Assembly (NCBI GenBank): GCA_020637445.1
Contig: JACJVZ010000001.1
Coordinates: 1,054,001-1,118,000 of the forward strand
Length of the DNA stretch: 64,000 bases
Reading direction: 5' to 3'
Source of the DNA: Calditrichota bacterium
GTDB lineage: Bacteria > Electryoneota > RPQS01
Program-made: the position numbers and the translations under genes
The notes under the pieces: generated by a model
The model's input: only the letters and a program-made list of their open reading frames with translations
What the model was told of the DNA's origin: nothing
The model's database searches: none
In this document: in pieces, positions 61,046 through 64,000 of the stretch
Layout: every line of letters begins with the position of its first letter
Position numbering within the stretch: the first letter of the stretch is position 1

Positions 61046-61885
61046 ATGGCACAAACGATAACACAGAAGTTGGAGAAACTGGACCGTCGCTGGGTCTTTC
61101 TTGCGATGGCGATCGCGGTTGCATCGCCGCTGTTCTTCAAACTCGGGCTGGCACCGAAGACAACCCCTCCGGTACAAGCCTTTTATGACTACATTGAGAA
61201 GCTGCCACCGAAGTCGAAAGTGCTGTGCTCATTCGACTATGATCCGGGATCGAAAGCAGAACTGAATCCGATGTGCTTCGCCGTTTTGGAGCACTTGATG
61301 ATGCGGGATCTACGTCCTGTGGTCATCACACTTTGGTCAACGGCTCCGGCATTGATCGAAAAGAACGTGAACACGGTTTGCCGTGACAAGTACGGAAAAG
61401 AGTACGGCGTCGACTACTGCTATTTGGGACTTAAAGAGGGCCGTGAAGCAGTTATGGTGGCGATGGGGAAATCGATTCGCTCGACATTCCCCGTGGACTT
61501 TTATCGAACTCCGATTGACCAACTTCCGATCATGAACGGAGTCGAAAATTACGACCAATTCGCGGCATTGATCAACGTGTCGGCAGGATATCCGGGAACC
61601 AAGGAGTACGTTCAGTACGTCACGACGAGATTTGACATCCCGTTGTTGAGTGGTTCGTCGGCCGTCTCAGTGCCGGAATATTCGGCCTATTTCCAGAGCG
61701 GACAGTTGAAAGGTCTGTTGACCGGAATCACGGGTGCGGCGGAATACGAATACCTGATTAACCAACCCGGTTTGGCAAGCACGTCGATGGATGGTCAGAC
61801 GATGGGACACTTCGTGATCATTCTTTTCATCTTGTTCGGGAACGCAGTTTACTTTCTTTCACGTCGTCAAAAGGCAAGGAGCTAA
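61046..61885 (+). CDS. bitopic membrane protein with large domain, unknown
   Basis: 279 residues. One N-terminal membrane helix (about 16-35), a soluble region of about 215 residues and a C-terminal membrane helix (about 255-274). The soluble part includes LPPKSKVLCSFDYDPGSKAELNPM, LRPVVITLWSTAPALIEK, VDYCYLGLKEGREAVMVAMG and YPGTKEYVQYVTTRFDIPL; alternating alpha and beta suggest a Rossmann-like or periplasmic-binding fold. Not matched to a known family. Third gene of the operon. Confidence 0.75.
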   Translation: MAQTITQKLEKLDRRWVFLAMAIAVASPLFFKLGLAPKTTPPVQAFYDYIEKLPPKSKVLCSFDYDPGSKAELNPMCFAVLEHLMMRDLRPVVITLWSTAPALIEKNVNTVCRDKYGKEYGVDYCYLGLKEGREAVMVAMGKSIRSTFPVDFYRTPIDQLPIMNGVENYDQFAALINVSAGYPGTKEYVQYVTTRFDIPLLSGSSAVSVPEYSAYFQSGQLKGLLTGITGAAEYEYLINQPGLASTSMDGQTMGHFVIILFILFGNAVYFLSRRQKARS

Positions 61886-61893
61886 ACAGAGTA

Positions 61894-62550
61894 ATGGAGT
61901 TCTTCTGGCTATCCGTTGCAGGCTTGGCGACTATTGCAGTTCTGAGTTTTCTGTACAACGACAATCCGCTTTACAAAGTGGCAGAGCACTTTTTTGTGGG
62001 TATCGCGGCAGGTTACGTCGTCTGCACGGAGTTCTACAACGTCTTTCTTCCCAATCTTTGGAATCCGCTCACGGCAGGCGAAGACTATTGGTTGATCATA
62101 CCGCTGATACTCGGATTAGCATTGTTTACGCGATTTTCGAGCAATCTTGGTTGGATCTCGCGCTGGCCGATGTCGGTGATTATCGGAACCTACGCGGGTC
62201 TTGCGGTTATCGGATTCGCATCCGGCGATCTCGTTCTTCAAGTTCAGGCAAGCATGATTCCCGTGTTTGAACCGTCTTCAGTAACAAGGTTCGCGGGTGA
62301 ACCAAGTGTGATGAACTTCCTGCGAATACTGTCGAATCCGCTTTTCACATTGGGCTTGGTCGCCGTTCTATTCTACTTCTTCTTCTCGATTGAGCACAAA
62401 GGTGCGGTTCAACATATCGCGTTGACGGGAACGACGTTGTTGATGATCGGGTTCGGCGCTGGCTACGGCTATACCGTAATGACTCGTATCGCCCTATTGT
62501 TCGACAGATTCTATTACATTTTCGTCGAATGGCTGCAAGTCGCATCGTAG
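61894..62550 (+). CDS. six-helix integral membrane protein, unknown (second)
   Basis: 218 residues, ATG 61894. Predicted transmembrane helices at about 3-21, 29-48, 65-81, 91-109, 150-166 and 178-196, with a conspicuous soluble loop 110-148 (VLQVQASMIPVFEPSSVTRF). Together with the first three genes it gives a compact set: two six-helix proteins, one bitopic protein and the DUF6754-like protein. A strong terminator follows after 20 bp. Confidence 0.75.
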   Translation: MEFFWLSVAGLATIAVLSFLYNDNPLYKVAEHFFVGIAAGYVVCTEFYNVFLPNLWNPLTAGEDYWLIIPLILGLALFTRFSSNLGWISRWPMSVIIGTYAGLAVIGFASGDLVLQVQASMIPVFEPSSVTRFAGEPSVMNFLRILSNPLFTLGLVAVLFYFFFSIEHKGAVQHIALTGTTLLMIGFGAGYGYTVMTRIALLFDRFYYIFVEWLQVAS

Positions 62551-62570
62551 ACGGACCTAACAGAAAGAAG

Positions 62571-62605
62571 AACGGGCCGACTCTTATCGAGTCGGCCCGT
62601 TTTCA
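62571..62605 (+). terminator. bidirectional terminator between the membrane operon and lepB
   Basis: 13-bp perfect stem AACGGGCCGACTC (62571-62583) / GAGTCGGCCCGTT (62589-62601), loop TTATC, flanked by TTCATTTTC on the plus side and T/C-rich sequence on the minus side. Confidence 0.92.
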
Positions 62606-62622
62606 TTTTCAATCGTTTTCGG

Positions 62623-63381
62623 TCAGTGAATCCAATTTCCGATTCGGTCGAAACGAATTGACTTGTAGAAGCGGCTCAGACCTTGATTCTTGTCCCAACT
62701 GAAATAGATGATCAGCGCTTTCCCGACTATGTCCTCTTCGGGCATAAATCCCCAATAGCGAGAATCGGCAGAGTTGTCGCGATTGTCGCCCATCATGAAG
62801 TAGTTTCCCTCCGGAACAGTGATGGGACCGTAGTTGTCGTGATTCCAAGCCATGCCTTGCGGGCTAAAAATTCCGCGCTCACCGAGACCGGCTCGGATCG
62901 GCGCGGGTGACGTGAACTGTGATTCCGGTGGGTTTTCCATTGCCACGCCATCAACGTATACCTGACGGTTTTTGATTTCAACAGTTTGTCCCGGTCCGGC
63001 AATGCAACGTTTGATATAGTTCATGGACTTGTCGAGCGGATACTTGAACACGACGATGTCGCCGGACTTCGCGTGCGATGGCGCGGGAAGCCTGTAGGAG
63101 GGCACGTTGAATCCGATGTCAGTAAAGGGAATACCGATCCAGTCGGGAGTTCGTATACCGTACACGAATTTGTTGACCAGCAGGAAATCACCGACCAGCA
63201 ATGTATTTTCCATTGATCCCGTAGGGATACGAAATGCCTCAACGGTCGTAACACGGATAAAGAAAACCATGATGACCAGAGTTACAAAGAACTCAACCCA
63301 TTCGCGAAACGAACTTCTACTACGTGCTTGCCGATCCGAACGCGCAACGGTCGCGGTCGAACTTTCACTGGCTACAGACAT
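62623..63381 (-). CDS. lepB: signal peptidase I
   Basis: 252 residues. Cleaves signal peptides of exported proteins at the periplasmic face. One N-terminal transmembrane helix (WVEFFVTLVIMVFFIRVTTVEAF) followed by the catalytic Ser in PTGSMENTL, the catalytic Lys in MNYIKRCIAGPGQ, and MGDNRDNSADSRYWGF (box E). It serves the many secreted and membrane proteins in this window. Follows lepA, the standard arrangement. Confidence 0.96.
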   Translation of the reverse strand: MSVASESSTATVARSDRQARSRSSFREWVEFFVTLVIMVFFIRVTTVEAFRIPTGSMENTLLVGDFLLVNKFVYGIRTPDWIGIPFTDIGFNVPSYRLPAPSHAKSGDIVVFKYPLDKSMNYIKRCIAGPGQTVEIKNRQVYVDGVAMENPPESQFTSPAPIRAGLGERGIFSPQGMAWNHDNYGPITVPEGNYFMMGDNRDNSADSRYWGFMPEEDIVGKALIIYFSWDKNQGLSRFYKSIRFDRIGNWIH

Positions 63382-63441
63382 AATTTTCCTTTTGATTCAA
63401 CTCACCAATATGAATGAAACGAGACAGACAAAGGAGAAGTT

Positions 63442-64000
63442 TCACTCAGCTTTCAGAATTGCAAGAAAGGCCTCTTGCGGGATTTCCACGTTGCCGACGG
63501 CTTTCATACGCTTCTTGCCGGCCTTTTGCTTCTCGAGGAGCTTGCGCTTTCTGGTAATGTCGCCGCCATAGCACTTCGCCAAAACATTTTTTCGCATGGC
63601 CCGAACGGTAGACCGGGCAATGATTTTCGATCCGACGGCAGCCTGAATCGCAACTTCGAACATTTGTCGCGGGATCAGGTCGACCAGCCTATCACATACT
63701 CTTCGACCCCAGTCGTACGCCTTGTCGCGGTGAACGATCACGGACAACGCATCGACAATCTCACCGTTGACCAGAATGTCAAGCCGGGTCAGTTCGCTGT
63801 GGCGATAGTCCATAATTTCGTAGTCAAAGGACGCATAACCGCGCGAAATGCTTTTCAAACGATCATAGAAGTCGAAGATAATTTCCGCGAGCGGCAGCTC
63901 ATAGTGAAGACTCACGCGCGTGCCGTCCAGATACTCCGTGTTGACATACAGCCCGCGGGCCTCGATGCAGAGCTGCATGATCGCGCCGATATATTCCTCA
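63442..64000 (-). CDS. lepA: elongation factor 4 (LepA), 5' end off window
   Basis: C-terminal 185 residues. Ribosome-associated GTPase involved in translation fidelity or initiation. The frame is open to the window edge; EYIGAIMQLC is at its start. Also IFDFYDRLKSISRGYASFDYE, YRHSELTRLDILVNGE, VCDRLVDLIPRQMFEVAIQAAVGSKIIARSTVRAMRKNV and the terminal KKRMKAVGNVEIPQEAFLAIL, the typical LepA_C end. The GTPase domain lies beyond the window. Confidence 0.95.
   Translation of the reverse strand, partial: EEYIGAIMQLCIEARGLYVNTEYLDGTRVSLHYELPLAEIIFDFYDRLKSISRGYASFDYEIMDYRHSELTRLDILVNGEIVDALSVIVHRDKAYDWGRRVCDRLVDLIPRQMFEVAIQAAVGSKIIARSTVRAMRKNVLAKCYGGDITRKRKLLEKQKAGKKRMKAVGNVEIPQEAFLAILKAE

Overview
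The window is about 64 kb of a bacterial chromosome, dense with genes and with moderate to fairly high GC. The cell wall and envelope genes point to a Gram-negative type (diderm) bacterium: Mpl murein recycling, an LptE-like lipoprotein, a PpiD-like periplasmic chaperone, several lipoproteins and a Wzz/O-antigen-ligase locus. The mix of GTP-dependent PEPCK, secreted fibronectin-like proteins, a DUF6754-type membrane operon and a tRNA-Sec fits a candidate phylum near the FCB superphylum (Zixibacteria, Electryoneota or KSB1-like). That placement is inference from gene content, not from a tree. Many start codons are TTG or GTG, and tight ATGA/TGATG overlaps are common.

Layout. 1-4.1 kb (+): 3' part of mpl, tRNA-Sec, pckG and a secreted protein, followed by a 16-bp tandem repeat array with a perfect hairpin. 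4.4-9.0 kb (-): leuS, interrupted in frame by six GC-rich palindromic elements, directly behind a GmrSD-like DUF262/DUF1524 gene. 9.0-15 kb (-): a decayed partial duplication, GNAT, alpha/beta hydrolase, two DedA proteins, tRNA-Pro(CGG), pcm, rlmI-like, SRAP, tRNA-Pro(GGG) and a MerR regulator. Both tRNA-Pro genes overlap the 3' end of the preceding protein gene by the same 23 nt. 15-27 kb (-): a classic translation/RNA superoperon, rimP-nusA-infB-DUF503-rbfA-nrnA-truB-ribF-rpsO-pnp-M16 peptidase-dut.

27-36 kb (-): TPR membrane protein, tRNA-Arg(CCT), GlcD-like oxidase, acylphosphatase, large secreted protein, asnS, gpsA-plsY-purM and tRNA-Leu(CAA). 35.7-36.3 kb has no gene and is full of hairpin repeats. 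36.3-37.8 kb (+): a double-domain ThyX-like protein, followed by a parS-like palindrome and an AT-rich non-coding stretch. 38-51.7 kb (-): lipoprotein, membrane-anchored receiver, acyl-CoA carboxylase carboxyltransferase, VWA protein, tsaD, class II aldolase, serS, a polysaccharide locus (sugar transferase, O-antigen ligase, Wzz) and ppiD-like. 51.8-58.9 kb (+): uvrB, lipoprotein, purD, sigma-54 activator, lptE-like, tsaC and a DUF3108 protein. 59.2-62.6 kb (+): a discrete four-gene membrane operon of unknown function. 62.6-64 kb (-): lepB and the 3' part of lepA.

The main observations for follow-up are the in-frame palindromic elements in leuS, the paired tRNA-Pro/CDS overlaps, the four-gene membrane operon, the ThyX-like tandem fusion, the 16-bp repeat array, and a tRNA-Sec with no selenoprotein or sel gene nearby.
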